Shown: piece by piece, positions 29,093 to 37,911 of the stretch
Numbering within the stretch: position 1 is the first letter of the stretch
Layout of the letters: each line of letters begins with the position of its first letter
Source: Actinomyces massiliensis 4401292
Lineage (GTDB): Bacteria > Actinomycetota > Actinomycetes > Actinomycetales > Actinomycetaceae
Assembly (NCBI RefSeq): GCF_000269805.1
Contig: NZ_JH711481.1
Location: 719,531-783,530 of the forward strand
Direction of reading: 5' to 3'
Length of the DNA stretch: 64,000 nucleotides
Notes under the pieces: model-generated
What the model saw: the letters and a program-made list of their open reading frames with translations, nothing else
The model's database searches: none
Told to the model about the DNA's origin: nothing
Made by a program: the position numbers and the translations under genes

Positions 29093-30031
29093 TTATGATT
29101 TACTCCCGGTGTAGTCTGAAGGTGGTTCCTCAAAAATATCGCATGAATCAAAGAAATACGCCGTAACGGCGTACACGGCATTCGCACGTTTCGTAGACAT
29201 GTCGAAATCAGATCCTCCCAGGGCGCCATATATTTGTCTTACGATTTCGCGCACATCAGTCGTAGTCCGGCGTGCTTCGCAATAAATTTCGTGAAACTGA
29301 CGAGCTTTATTGTCTCGAAGAAGGGGATCCGCTTGCTCCGAAAACCATTTTTCGATCCGCGGAGTCAAGAGCCTTCCTTCGTTGAACTCTAGCCTCGTAG
29401 TTGTTGGAAGTTTATTAAACTCCATTTTCGTTGAAGGAACAGGATTGATGGGATGAAGATGATCAGTGCCTTTGTCATTGACTGCCGTAAGTGATTCGAT
29501 AAGTTCTACCATGTCGCTGAGTTTTACGTTCTGCGCATGCGGAACGCCTGGCATTATTTCATCGAGCTGCGATGTGTTCAATTTATTGGCGGCTTTCCAC
29601 CACAGGTCATCGGGTGCTTTCCAGAGTTCCAAGGTGAGCGGGCGTTTAGTGCCCGCCTCATGTTGTTTTTGCAATTTAATCAAGCTATTGGTCGGGGCTG
29701 GACCGAACTGCGCGTTGGTTACGAATCGCCATGTTGTAAAGGTTGTCCAGGTGGAATACCCTCTGGCGAAGTCCGCTTCCAGCTTTTCTTTAGTTTTTTG
29801 GTCGACTCCTGTAGTGGCACGCTGACCATAGCAGGCGTAGAGGATGGAGAAGTTCTCTGCAAAGCCGTCACAACCGCCATCGCCACGGCTGCCCATAGAA
29901 TCGGGTTTCATATAGTCGGTGTGAAGACGTTTAAGAATCTTGGTCACGTAGTCTTCGAATTCTTCACCAGAGGTGTTGCATCGACTGTCGTGCTGTGCAC
30001 GGTACCACGTCTTCCACGCTGAGTCGATCAT
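29093..30031 (-). CDS. ABC-3C system effector, nuclease-like
   Basis: 312 residues, first gene of the operon. The N-terminal domain (EEFEDYVTKILKRLHTDYMKPDSMGSRGDGGCDGFAENFSILYACYGQR, residues 23-70) has the E, GDGGxDG and xxCYGxx pattern of PD-(D/E)XK-like nucleases found in ABC-3C effectors. The C-terminal half (after about 200) is helical and would be the adaptor domain contacting the middle component (REIVRQIYGALGGSDFDMSTKRANAVYAVTAYFFDSCDIFEEP). The nuclease assignment is an inference from pattern only. Confidence 0.72.
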   Translation of the reverse strand: MIDSAWKTWYRAQHDSRCNTSGEEFEDYVTKILKRLHTDYMKPDSMGSRGDGGCDGFAENFSILYACYGQRATTGVDQKTKEKLEADFARGYSTWTTFTTWRFVTNAQFGPAPTNSLIKLQKQHEAGTKRPLTLELWKAPDDLWWKAANKLNTSQLDEIMPGVPHAQNVKLSDMVELIESLTAVNDKGTDHLHPINPVPSTKMEFNKLPTTTRLEFNEGRLLTPRIEKWFSEQADPLLRDNKARQFHEIYCEARRTTTDVREIVRQIYGALGGSDFDMSTKRANAVYAVTAYFFDSCDIFEEPPSDYTGSKS

Positions 30032-30169
30032 GGCTGCGGATGCTCCTCTCCATTGTGGTTGGCGCTTGACGGTTCGCCGAATGTTATGGTTCTAGCGATG
30101 CCCAATATAGATACAACCTTACCGGCTTGTTGCTGCGACATTCTAGGGTTAGGTGAGTGATGCGAGCAC

Positions 30170-31093
30170 TCATCGCCCGGCCTCCCGGGTGCTGTTGATG
30201 AACGAGATCATCCGGTCCAGCCCGTGGGCCCAGAACAGGGTGAGGCCATCGGCCTGGGCGGAGATGAGATTGCGGGTCTTGAAAACGCCCGACAGGACTG
30301 CTGCGGGCACGCACGTCACCGTGCCGAACTCCTGAATCCAAGTCCGCGCCTTCACCGCTGCATCGTTGTTGAGGCGCTTGACCGAGTTGGTCGAGGAATT
30401 CGAGACCTTGCACTCGGTGGGCATGACCCGGCCGTCCCACAGGCGCACGATGAGGTCCGCCTTGCGGCTGCCGAAAAGGGCTTCGGCGCAGAACTCGCCG
30501 TGCGCGGGCAGGTGCGACATGTTCGTGACCGCTCGGGTCGGCACCTCGGTGAACCCGGCGGCGCGGAGCGCATCGGCGACAGCGCCTTCCTGGGTCTTCT
30601 TCGCCTCGTTGCGGCGACCCGTCTGTACCTTCTGCGTGGCGATCAGTGCTGCCGTGGACACGACGGCGGTCGCCCGCTCGCCCTCGGTGGGCTCGCGGCT
30701 CTCCGCCACCCAGGGGAAGCGCTCTCGGTCGAGCCCCATCAGGACCGTCTCAATGACGCGGCGCGCCATGTCGGGATCGGCGTTGAGGCGCTTGGGGGTG
30801 AGCGCGGCGTCGGCGAGGACCTTCAGGTCGTCCTCGCTGATCGCGGGGGAGGCCAGGTACCGAATAGCCGTCAGCCGTTGAGGATTCGTCAGAAGCTCGA
30901 CGGCCAGATTGCTCAGCCGCGTGAGATCAACGGTCTCTTCAATGAGAGTCTCGACCTGCCGGCGGTATTCCTCAACGTAGTCGAGATAGGCCTCCAAGGG
31001 CTCGTGCATGCGGGTCTCGCGGAAGTGACGAATGGCCTGGGCGGCCTCCCGCTCGAACTCCTCTGCGGTCCATTTCGGAGGATTGATTCCCAC
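30170..31093 (-). CDS. XamI-type type II restriction endonuclease
   Basis: 307 residues, GTG start 31093 four bases after the methylase stop. It resembles the R.XamI family: an N-terminal helical region (FEREAAQAIRHFRETRMHEPLEAYLDYVEEY), then a nuclease core with FCAEALFGSRKADLIVRLWDGRVMPTECKVSNSSTNSVKRLNNDAAVKARTW, where D (KADLIV) and ExK (ECK) match a PD-(D/E)XK active site. XamI itself cuts GTCGAC, so this enzyme probably does too. Last gene of the operon HTH-methylase-nuclease. Confidence 0.88.
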   Translation of the reverse strand: MGINPPKWTAEEFEREAAQAIRHFRETRMHEPLEAYLDYVEEYRRQVETLIEETVDLTRLSNLAVELLTNPQRLTAIRYLASPAISEDDLKVLADAALTPKRLNADPDMARRVIETVLMGLDRERFPWVAESREPTEGERATAVVSTAALIATQKVQTGRRNEAKKTQEGAVADALRAAGFTEVPTRAVTNMSHLPAHGEFCAEALFGSRKADLIVRLWDGRVMPTECKVSNSSTNSVKRLNNDAAVKARTWIQEFGTVTCVPAAVLSGVFKTRNLISAQADGLTLFWAHGLDRMISFINSTREAGR

Positions 31094-31097
31094 TTTG

Positions 31098-32726
31098 CTA
31101 CGCCCCCTCGGTGAGCATGTCCGGGCCCGGCACCGGAATGCGCTCCATCTCCCGGGGCTCGAACTTCACCAGCCCGCCGGCATAGGTCCGCCCCTGGGCG
31201 AGCGTGACCGCTGCCCGCAGGTGGTCGGCGAGGCGATCCAGAACCGCGTCGGTCATCTCCTCGCGGGGATAGAGCCCGTGGGCGATGTTGATGTGCCGCG
31301 CACCGGCGTCGTTGCGGACGAAGGCCGGAGGACGGCGAGCCATGTACGTGGCCAGGATCGGTGCGGCCGCCCGCAGGCCGACGCTCCACCAGGCCCTGCG
31401 GTTCGAGGCGATGTAGCCCTCGGGCACGCCCCTGGCCCGGGCCTCGCGCAGGAACCGGTCGATCTGCCTGCGCTCGGCGGCGTCGAAGACGTCGAGATCC
31501 ACCGGCAGGTCCACGACGCGGCGCAGGGCGTCGAGGCTTCCGAGCCGCGCACCGGCCCCGAACAGCTCGCGGGCCCTCGTGATGCTCGGGAAGAGCACCC
31601 GCTCGGGCAGGTCCGGATGCGCGTCGCGCCTGACCCACACGGCGTTCGCGCCGGTCACAGTCCCCCGGTGGACCCGGCATAGCTCCCCGAGCTCGACGTG
31701 ACCCTCGGGGAGCGCCGGGGTCACGCGGGTCAGCACGGACCAGCGATTCGTCTCCGTGAGGCGCTGCCTGGAGACGCTGCGCCCCTTGGCCAGGCGGCCG
31801 AGGTCCGAGACCGACTCGACCCGGCGGACCTTCATCGCCGGGACCGTGTCGCCTATGCGGAAGCAGGTGATCGCCCCCGTCGTCGTCGCATCCGAGAACG
31901 GCTGCGCCTCGGGCGCGAGGACGTGGAGCGACTGGCCGCCCAGCTCGTCGAGCAGAAGCCGGCGCACGAGTGCGCCGTAGTTGACGTCCAGCCACTCCGA
32001 GGAGGTGATGAACGCGCCGAAATCGCCGCGGCGCCCGTACTCGGCGGTGGCGAGGAAGAAATGGACGTGCAGGCCCGCCAGGGCGCTCGCGTGCAGGCCG
32101 TGTCGGCGGGCGGTCTGCAGGAGCCAGGCCTTCCACTCCGGCGCGATCTGGTGGTGGCGCACGTAGGGCGGGTTGCCGATGAAGAGCGTCGGGCCCTCCG
32201 CCTCGGGAAGCGCCAATGCGCGGTAGTCGCCGAGGTGGATGCGGGCCCGGCCGGCCAGCCCCGCCGCCGCCAGGTTGGCGCGCAGCATGAGGGTGGCCAG
32301 CGGATCGACGTCGGAGCCGTGCAACTCCGCCTCGGGGAACCTTCTCCCCGCGGCGAGCAGGTAGCGCCCCGAGCCCGCACCGGGGTCGACCACGCGGGTG
32401 GGGGTCCCGTGGTCCGACGCCCAGCGCAGCATCGCCTCGATGATCGGATGCGGCGTGTACGTCTGGCCGAGCGGACGGCGCTCGCCGGGGGAGCGGATCG
32501 CGCAGTAGGCGTCACCCAGCGGATCCTCGCCCCGACGGATCAGAGACGAGGCTCTGAGGACGAGTTCCGCTGCCGGGGCTGCGTCCTGGTCCTGCTCGTC
32601 GAGCAAGCGCTGTTCGGCGGCGCTCAGATCGCCGGTCTCCTCGGCGCCGAGGGCGGCGGCCAGAGCCACCAAGGAGGGGATCGTCCTGATGTTCATGTCG
32701 TCCAGCGTCTCAGACGGCACCGACAT
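31098..32726 (-). CDS. N6-adenine DNA methyltransferase, XamI/SalI-type
   Basis: 542 residues from ATG 32726 (AGGGG upstream); ATG 32741 and 32696 are alternatives. Motif X GQTYTPHPIIEAML, motif I VVDPGAGSGRYLLAAG, motif IV NPPY (FIGNPPYVRHHQ), in the order of gamma-type N6-adenine methylases, followed by a target-recognition domain. It should protect the site cut by the downstream nuclease. It overlaps the small HTH gene by a few codons, consistent with translational coupling. Confidence 0.9.
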   Translation of the reverse strand: MSVPSETLDDMNIRTIPSLVALAAALGAEETGDLSAAEQRLLDEQDQDAAPAAELVLRASSLIRRGEDPLGDAYCAIRSPGERRPLGQTYTPHPIIEAMLRWASDHGTPTRVVDPGAGSGRYLLAAGRRFPEAELHGSDVDPLATLMLRANLAAAGLAGRARIHLGDYRALALPEAEGPTLFIGNPPYVRHHQIAPEWKAWLLQTARRHGLHASALAGLHVHFFLATAEYGRRGDFGAFITSSEWLDVNYGALVRRLLLDELGGQSLHVLAPEAQPFSDATTTGAITCFRIGDTVPAMKVRRVESVSDLGRLAKGRSVSRQRLTETNRWSVLTRVTPALPEGHVELGELCRVHRGTVTGANAVWVRRDAHPDLPERVLFPSITRARELFGAGARLGSLDALRRVVDLPVDLDVFDAAERRQIDRFLREARARGVPEGYIASNRRAWWSVGLRAAAPILATYMARRPPAFVRNDAGARHINIAHGLYPREEMTDAVLDRLADHLRAAVTLAQGRTYAGGLVKFEPREMERIPVPGPDMLTEGA

Positions 32727-32955
32727 GATCGCCCCTATCACTGGGCCGCAGCCGGAAGACTCCGCGCGAGACCCGCTCGAAGTAGCGCTCGTCCTGGAGT
32801 GCGCTGCGGTAGGAGGAATCCGGCGCGGTGCCCACTACGGGGCGGATCGCCTCCTTGATCTCCGCGATGGAGGCGTGACCGCCGTCGAGGGTCGCCAGGA
32901 AGGCCCGCATGGCGTTCTTCAGCTCATTGTGGGGACGGCGCGAGCGCTTGCTCAT
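32710..32955 (-). CDS. Small winged-helix (HARE-HTH-like) protein, putative RM controller
   Basis: 81 residues, ATG 32955 with GAGGAAGG upstream. LKNAMRAFLATLDGGHASIAEIKEAIRPVVG...SSYRSALQDERYFERVSRGVFRL fits the HB1/ASXL/restriction-endonuclease HTH pattern (siRxxLQ...YFxRV..GvyrL). As the first gene of the RM operon it may control expression or assist DNA recognition. A palindrome with two GTCGAC sequences lies 24 bp upstream. Confidence 0.7.
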   Translation of the reverse strand: MSKRSRRPHNELKNAMRAFLATLDGGHASIAEIKEAIRPVVGTAPDSSYRSALQDERYFERVSRGVFRLRPSDRGDHVGAV

Positions 32956-32978
32956 GTCACCTTCCTCGGGTCCTGGGC

Positions 32979-33002
32979 AAGTCGACGTTATTGCGTCGAC
33001 TT
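32979..33002 (-). promoter_or_regulatory. Palindromic control region of the XamI-type operon with two GTCGAC sites
   Basis: AAGTCGACG-TTATTG-CGTCGACTT: 9-bp perfect arms with a 6-bp spacer. Each arm contains GTCGAC (32981-32986 and 32995-33000), the recognition sequence of XamI/SalI. It is located 24 bp upstream of the first gene, where promoter elements would lie, so methylation or binding here could set operon expression. Confidence 0.6.
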
Positions 33003-33042
33003 TAGCACACCTGCTGGGTGGCGAGTTACGGCATTTGCTTCT

Positions 33043-33150
33043 CGAGATCGGTCGTACTCCGTGCCGAGATCGGTCCGTTTCCGCCGCGAGATCGGTACAT
33101 CTCCGCGTCGAGATCGGTCGTATTCCGCGTCGAGATCGGTCCGGTTCCGG
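33043..33150 (-). repeat. Repeat array B2
   Basis: Five CGAGATCGG cores (complement of CCGATCTCG) at 22-bp spacing with spacers such as TCGTACTCCGTGC. Array orientation is opposite to B3, so B2 and B3 point towards each other across element C2. Confidence 0.85.
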
Positions 33151-33642
33151 TTGGAGTTTGTGGTGGGTTGGTTGTGTGGGGTGTGGTGTGCCTGGTGGGT
33201 GTGGTTGTCGTTGGTGTTGCACATGGGAGGGTGGGGTCCCTGCAGGACGGCGGCTGGTTTTTGTTGGAATGACAGGCTTTTCTGGTGGGCGTGGTGTCTG
33301 GTGGTCGGGCTCCCATGTGCAATGAGGGGGGGTCTGCGCACATGGGAACCCGACCATGACCGCTACGGACAATGCTGTTCCTCATGATTCCGCGGTTCCC
33401 GCCGGTGTGGGGCGTGCGCGAGTGTGCAACATCAACTGTGGCGGCATGCGCGGATATGGGGATGGGGCCGGGAGGGGGCGGCGTGCCCCTCCGCGTGCCG
33501 CCTGCTTGGCACATGCAGGCATCAGTCAGAGCCGGCTCACGGCGGTGCGGCCCGACTCATCCGGCCTTCAGCCCCGAGAACCACCCCACCGAGGACCACG
33601 CCCGAAGCACTCACCCCTGTCTCAGATGTCCTGACACACCAC
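33150..33642. repeat. Large palindromic element C2 with conserved flanks
   Basis: Core hairpin 33302-33356: TCCCATGTGC and GCACATGGGA flanked by pairing TGGTCGGG/CCCGACCA around a G-rich loop. An extra TGCACATGGGAG lies at 33218-33229. The segment from about 33180 to 33642 is the inverted, diverged counterpart of 41832-42240 (for example TTCCGCGGTTCCCGCC near 33386 and its complement near 42030). No gene is convincing inside. Confidence 0.7.
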
Positions 33643-33761
33643 AATCTCGACGCAGAACCGGACCGATCTCGAGCCGGAACTCGACCGATCTCGGCACGGA
33701 GTGCGACCGATCTCGGTGCGGAACCGGACCGATCTCGGCACGGAGTACGACCGATCTCGGC
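33643..33761 (+). repeat. Repeat array B3
   Basis: Six units with CCGATCTCG or a variant at 22-bp spacing, running up to the 3' end of the Fe-S reductase gene. Confidence 0.85.
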
Positions 33762-33773
33762 GGTTGTCGGCGG

Positions 33774-36262
33774 TCACTCCTGTCCGCGGTGGACGGCCTC
33801 GAGCATGAGGGAGGCGACGTCGGTGACCCGTACATCGGCGCCCTGGCTGGCCACGCCGTCGGAGAGCATGGTGGTGCAGAACGGGCAGGCGGTGGCGACC
33901 ACCTGTGCGCCGGTACCGATGGCCTCGCGCGAGCGCTCCACCGCGATGCGCGTACCGATCGACTCCTCCATGAAGGCTTTCGCCCCGCCGCCGCCGCAGC
34001 AGAAGGCGGTCTCCCGGTTGCGCGGCATCTCGACCGCCTTGGCGCCGGTCGCCTCCAACAGCTCGCGCGGCGGGGAGTACACCTGGTTGTGGCGGCCCAG
34101 GTAGCAGGCGTCGTGGTAGGTGACGGTCGGGCCGGCCGCGCCGGCTCCCGCTCCTGCGCCGGCCCCCGCCGCCGGCCCGGCTTCCGCTCCTGCGCCGGCC
34201 CCCGCCGTCGGCGCCCGTCCCCCTGCGGCGCCACCGGCTTCAGCCGCCCCTCGCGCACGAGTGTGTTGAGCAGCTGGGTGTAGTGCAGCACCTCGAAGTG
34301 CCCCCCGATCTGCGGGTACTCCCGCGAGATCGTGTTGAAGCAGTGGGCGCAGGTCACCACAATGCGCTGGGCCTTGGCCTCGGTGAGCGTCTCGACGTTC
34401 TGGGAGGCGAGCATCTGGTAGAGGATCTCGTTGCCGGCTCTGCGGGCCGGGTCGCCCGTGCAGGACTCGGCGTCGCCCAGCACCGCGAAGCTCACCCCGG
34501 CGATGTGCAGCAGCTCGGCCACCGCCCGCGTCGTCTTCTTGGCCCGATCCTCGAAGGCGCCCGCACAGCCCACCCAGAACAGGTAATCGACCTCGGAGGC
34601 GTCCTCGACGTCGGCCCCGATGACCGGCACCTCGAAGTCCAGCCCCTTGGCCCAGTCCATCCGCTTGCGCGGCGCCAGCCCCCACGGGTTCCCCTTGGAC
34701 TCCATCTTGCGGAACATCTGCCCCAGCTCCTTGGGGAAGGCCGACTCCATGAGGACCTGCTGGCGGCGCACGTCGATGACGTGATCGAGGTGCTCGATAT
34801 CGACAGGGCACTGGTCCACGCACGCCCCGCAGGTGGTGCACGACCACAGCACGTCGGCCGGGATGACCTCCCCGGCCAGCGGTGCGGGGCGCGTGGCCAC
34901 GCCCGTCTCGGCGGGGGCGGCCTTGGCGGCCAGCAGTGCGCCCAGCACGTCGCCGGTGTGGGCGCTGCCGGGGGCCAGGCCCAGGCGGTCGTTGTTCTCC
35001 AGCCCGTCGGTCATGCCGCTCAGGCGCCCGGCGATCCCCCCGCCGTCGCGCCGCTGCGCCAGCATCTCCTCGGTGACCTCCTCCGGGGCGACGCCGAGCG
35101 CATCGGCGGCCCGCAGGTAGGGGGCGACGGCGGCGTGGTGGTCGCGCAGCGCCAGCACGAACAGCTTGGGGGACAGGGGCTTGCCCGTGTTCCACGCCGG
35201 GCACAGGTCCTGGCAGCGGCCGCACTCGGTGCAGGTGGAGAAGTCCAGCAGCCCCTTCCAGGTGAAGTCCTGGATCCTGCCCACGCCGAGCGCGACCTCC
35301 TCGCCCGACTCCTCGGCGGCCTCCATGGCGGCGTCGAGGTCGTCCATGGTCTCGGCGGTCAGCGGCTCGCCGTCCGGCAGGAGCAGCGGCCCCACGGGGC
35401 CCAGCGACTTCGAGCCGTCGGCGTCGCGGCGCGCGTAGAGATTGACGAAGGCCAGGAAGCGGTGCCAGGCCACGCCCATGGAGGGCTGCAGCCCGACGAC
35501 GACGAACCAGCTCATGGAGATGACGACCTTGATGGTGGCCACCACGGTGATGGCGATGGCCAGGCCGGTGGAGCCCAGCGGCTCCAGCAGCGGGCCGCTC
35601 CAAGCCGTCAGCGGGAAGTGGGTCCAGCTCGCCAGTGCGCGCTCGGCGGCGTCGGTCGAGATCGCCAGCCGGGCGTGCTCCAGCATGCGCAGGATCAGGA
35701 CGCAGGCGACGACGCCGGTCACCACGGCCTCGACGAAGTGCGCCTGAGCGGCCGAGGAGCCGGCGAAGCGGGGGGTTCGGGGGCGGGTGGCGCTCTCCTC
35801 GGTCTCGGGGAAGGGCGGGGCGGCGGCGCCGCGCCGGGTCTTCCTGCGCCGGATGGCGATCATGTGGAGGATCCCGGCCGTGCTCAGCCAGGCGATGAGC
35901 TCCACGACCCAGGCCCACCAGGCCTGGTGGCCCAGCCACGGCAGCTCCCAGGCGGGGTGGGCCAGCACTTGCCCGTAGCCGGTCACCAGGGTCAGGAAAA
36001 GCAGTGGGAAGCTGACCATGACCAGCCAGTGGGCGGCACGGATCCAGGGTCGGCCCTTGAAGGCGGTGTGCCCGACGACCTCGGCGACCATGCGCACCAG
36101 GCGGCGGCCGACCGGTCGCAGGCGCTCGCGCGGCACGGGCCGGCCCACGCGCATGCGGGCCACGATCGTGCAACAGGCGCGCGCAAAAACGGCCACCCCC
36201 ACCACGGTGGTGAGCGTGACCACGACTGCGCAGACGATACGCACGATCGCAAGGGACGTCAT
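33774..36262 (-). CDS. EtfD-like membrane-bound Fe-S/CCG-domain reductase, frameshifted
   Basis: Resembles mycobacterial Rv0338c (EtfD), which passes electrons from ETF to menaquinone. ATG 36262. About five membrane helices (residues 1-255, nitrate-reductase-gamma-like), 4Fe-4S motifs CTECGRCQDLCP (near 340) and CTTCGACVDQCP (near 490), a first CCG domain (LFWVGCAGAFEDRAK...VTCAHCFNTIS), then a second CCG domain (YHDACYLGRHNQVY...FCCGGGGAK...ACPFC). The second CCG domain is in a different frame: the shift lies within a GC-rich linker at about 34130-34260. Either a real disruption, programmed shifting, or a sequencing error in C-runs. Confidence 0.82.
34148..34207 (-). repeat. 36-bp duplicated linker segment at the frameshift
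   Basis: CCGCTCCTGCGCCGGCCCCC occurs at 34148 and again 36 bp later at 34184, within the Ala/Pro/Gly-rich linker of the Fe-S protein. A 36-bp unit preserves frame, so the duplication itself does not cause the shift. Confidence 0.7.
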
Positions 36263-36477
36263 GCCGTCAGCCTACGCGGACGGTTGGAAGGTGCCCCTTG
36301 GGGCCGCGCTCGGGGCTCGTGCCGGGCGTGGAATCAAGGCCCGCATAGTGGAACGTGACGGCGAATACGTTCTAGGAGAATGACGATAAGTGTCTGCTCT
36401 GCGGTGTGAGCGGATCTATGGATCCGTGGAGAGAAGACCCCAGTGTGGCTGCTCGGCTCCGCTCATATCCTGCGTGC

Positions 36478-37240
36478 ATGAGCGCCACTGACCCCTCTCC
36501 TCCTCGTCCGCAGGACGGAGGGCGGCATCAGCGACCGGTCTCATCCACTCCGGTGCCGCCCACGTGGTCGGGGCCCGGAGGGTCGGGTTCGCCGGGTTCT
36601 GGAAGGCCGGCCCAGGGCTATCAGGTTTATCAGGGTCAGCCGGGCTATCAGGGCTATCCGCCTCCTGCCGCGGGTGCGCCGTCGTCCATGAGCAGATCGC
36701 CGCATCGGGGTGCATCGCTGGCTCATGGCGCTGCGCTGGTTCCTCGTGGCGGTCACGATCGTGACCGTCGTCGGCATCGTCGCCATCGGGGGAATCACCA
36801 TCACCGCCATCGCCGGCTCGCCGTTTCTTCTGACGCCCTTGCTCGCCGAGGTCTCGCTGGTCTTCCTGCCAGCGACCACAGTGGTGGACGCCTTCCTGAT
36901 GATTGCCGTGATGCGCATGATGATCATCGATACGCATCGCAGGGGGGTTCGGGCCTCGAGCCTCCTGTGGAGTGCCGTCGTGACTAGCCGAACCGGGCGG
37001 ACGCGATGTCGCCGTGGATTCGGAGCAGTCCGGAATCGCCTCGTGAACCGACTGAGTCGAAGGACGGACCGGGCAAGCGGAGATGGGGGAAGCTGGGAAT
37101 GCTTGGAAAGCTGGGGCTGCCGGGAAACCTGCGGAGGACGCCGGGCCGGGGCTCGGGGTCAGGCCTCCAGGGTTTTCATGGCAGTGCCGCGCCTGCCGGC
37201 CAACCGGATCTCGCGCCCTTCGCGCCATTTGGCGGCCTGA
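36478..37240 (+). pseudogene. Frameshifted membrane protein gene
   Basis: The N-terminal part starts at ATG 36478 and codes a disordered Pro/Gly/Tyr-rich segment (SPGSGRPAQGYQVYQGQPGY). Hydrophobic segments (MALRWFLVAVTIVTVVGIVAIGG, SPFLLTPLLAEVSLVFLPATTVVDAFLMIAVMRMMII) continue in another frame after about 36692-36710, near a GGGG run. Tail sequence after about 36970 has no clear character. The plan (disordered N-terminus, then membrane helices) recalls 23539-24822. Could be a true pseudogene or a one-base sequence error. Confidence 0.6.
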
Positions 37241-37476
37241 CGCAGGGTGAGCTGGCGCGTCAGGGACATGACCGCGCCCGACACGATCGCGAAGGCGGCG
37301 ACCTCACCGAGCTGGTAGCTCAACAGCTTGTCATCGTCCTTGGGGGCCGGCCTGCCGGTCATGGTCTGCCATCCGACGGCGACGATCTTCTCGGCGACGA
37401 CGCCGGAGGCCAGCATGATCAGGGCCGAGGCGGCCGTCCAGGCGAGATCGTTGTGCTTGTCCGTGTCATTGCTCAT
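37159..37476 (-). CDS. DUF4235 domain membrane protein
   Basis: 105 residues. LAWTAASALIMLASGVVAEKIVAVGWQTMTGRPAPKDDDKLLSYQLGEVAAFAIVSGAVMSLTRQLTLRQAAKW is the complete DUF4235 pattern: membrane helix, GRPxP hinge, second helix. Function unknown; common in actinobacteria. Overlaps the decayed tail of the membrane pseudogene on the other strand. Confidence 0.85.
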   Translation of the reverse strand: MSNDTDKHNDLAWTAASALIMLASGVVAEKIVAVGWQTMTGRPAPKDDDKLLSYQLGEVAAFAIVSGAVMSLTRQLTLRQAAKWREGREIRLAGRRGTAMKTLEA

Positions 37477-37911
37477 GGCGACTCACTCCGTTTCTTCGAT
37501 TCGTGGGCCGACGACGGCGTGCGCCGCAGGGGCTGTGAGCGTCGTCGGGACGTGCCGCATCCGATCATGCCTCACTTGTGGCGCCGACGTCGGCTCATAC
37601 GAGGCGGGGCGCGGGCGATGGCGGTCATCACTGGGCGGCGCAGCCGGCAGCGGGAACGGCATGACGGGCGTAAGACCACCGGAATCGCCTTGTCCGAAAT
37701 TCATCATCTATGCTTATTCCCAACGACAGGGGAGCGCCCCGTCGTCGGCCCCGGAGCCCCGGCTCCGCCCGGCGAGTCCGGCGCTGAGAGTGCGGGCGAC
37801 CGCAGACCCTCGAACCTGCTCCGGTCAGTACCGGCGAAGGAAGTCGAGCAGAATCTCCCCGGGCGCGATCAGGCGCGTCCGGGCCCTCCCGGCACTCATC
37901 CAGGAGGAACC
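37477..37911. other. Leader region of the thiamine transporter operon
   Basis: 435 bp without a gene. It contains promoter-like A+T-rich sequence near 37700-37720 (TCATCATCTATGCTTAT), the TPP riboswitch (37726-37852), and a ribosome-binding site CAGGAGG just before ATG 37912. Confidence 0.6.
37726..37852 (+). promoter_or_regulatory. TPP (THI-box) riboswitch
   Basis: Conserved THI-box segments in order: ACAGGGGAGCG at the P1/P2 side, GCTGAGAGTGCG, ACCCTCGAACCTG and CGGCGAAGGAAGTCGAG. A GC-rich P3 extension lies between the first two. The aptamer ends 60 bp before the thiamine-binding protein gene and would reduce its expression when thiamine pyrophosphate is plentiful. Confidence 0.92.

Noticed and set aside
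34148-34207. The 36-bp linker duplication as a phase-variation switch
   Set aside because: 36 bp is twelve codons, so changes in copy number do not change the frame; another one-base event is needed.
33372-34283. Plus-strand frames across element C2 and array B3
   Set aside because: Their middle parts are translated B repeats (PISxRxxTDL) and the ends are antisense to the CCG domain.
34283-36358. A 691-codon plus-strand frame opposite the Fe-S reductase
   Set aside because: It is antisense to conserved cysteine motifs and membrane helices; it is a shadow frame.
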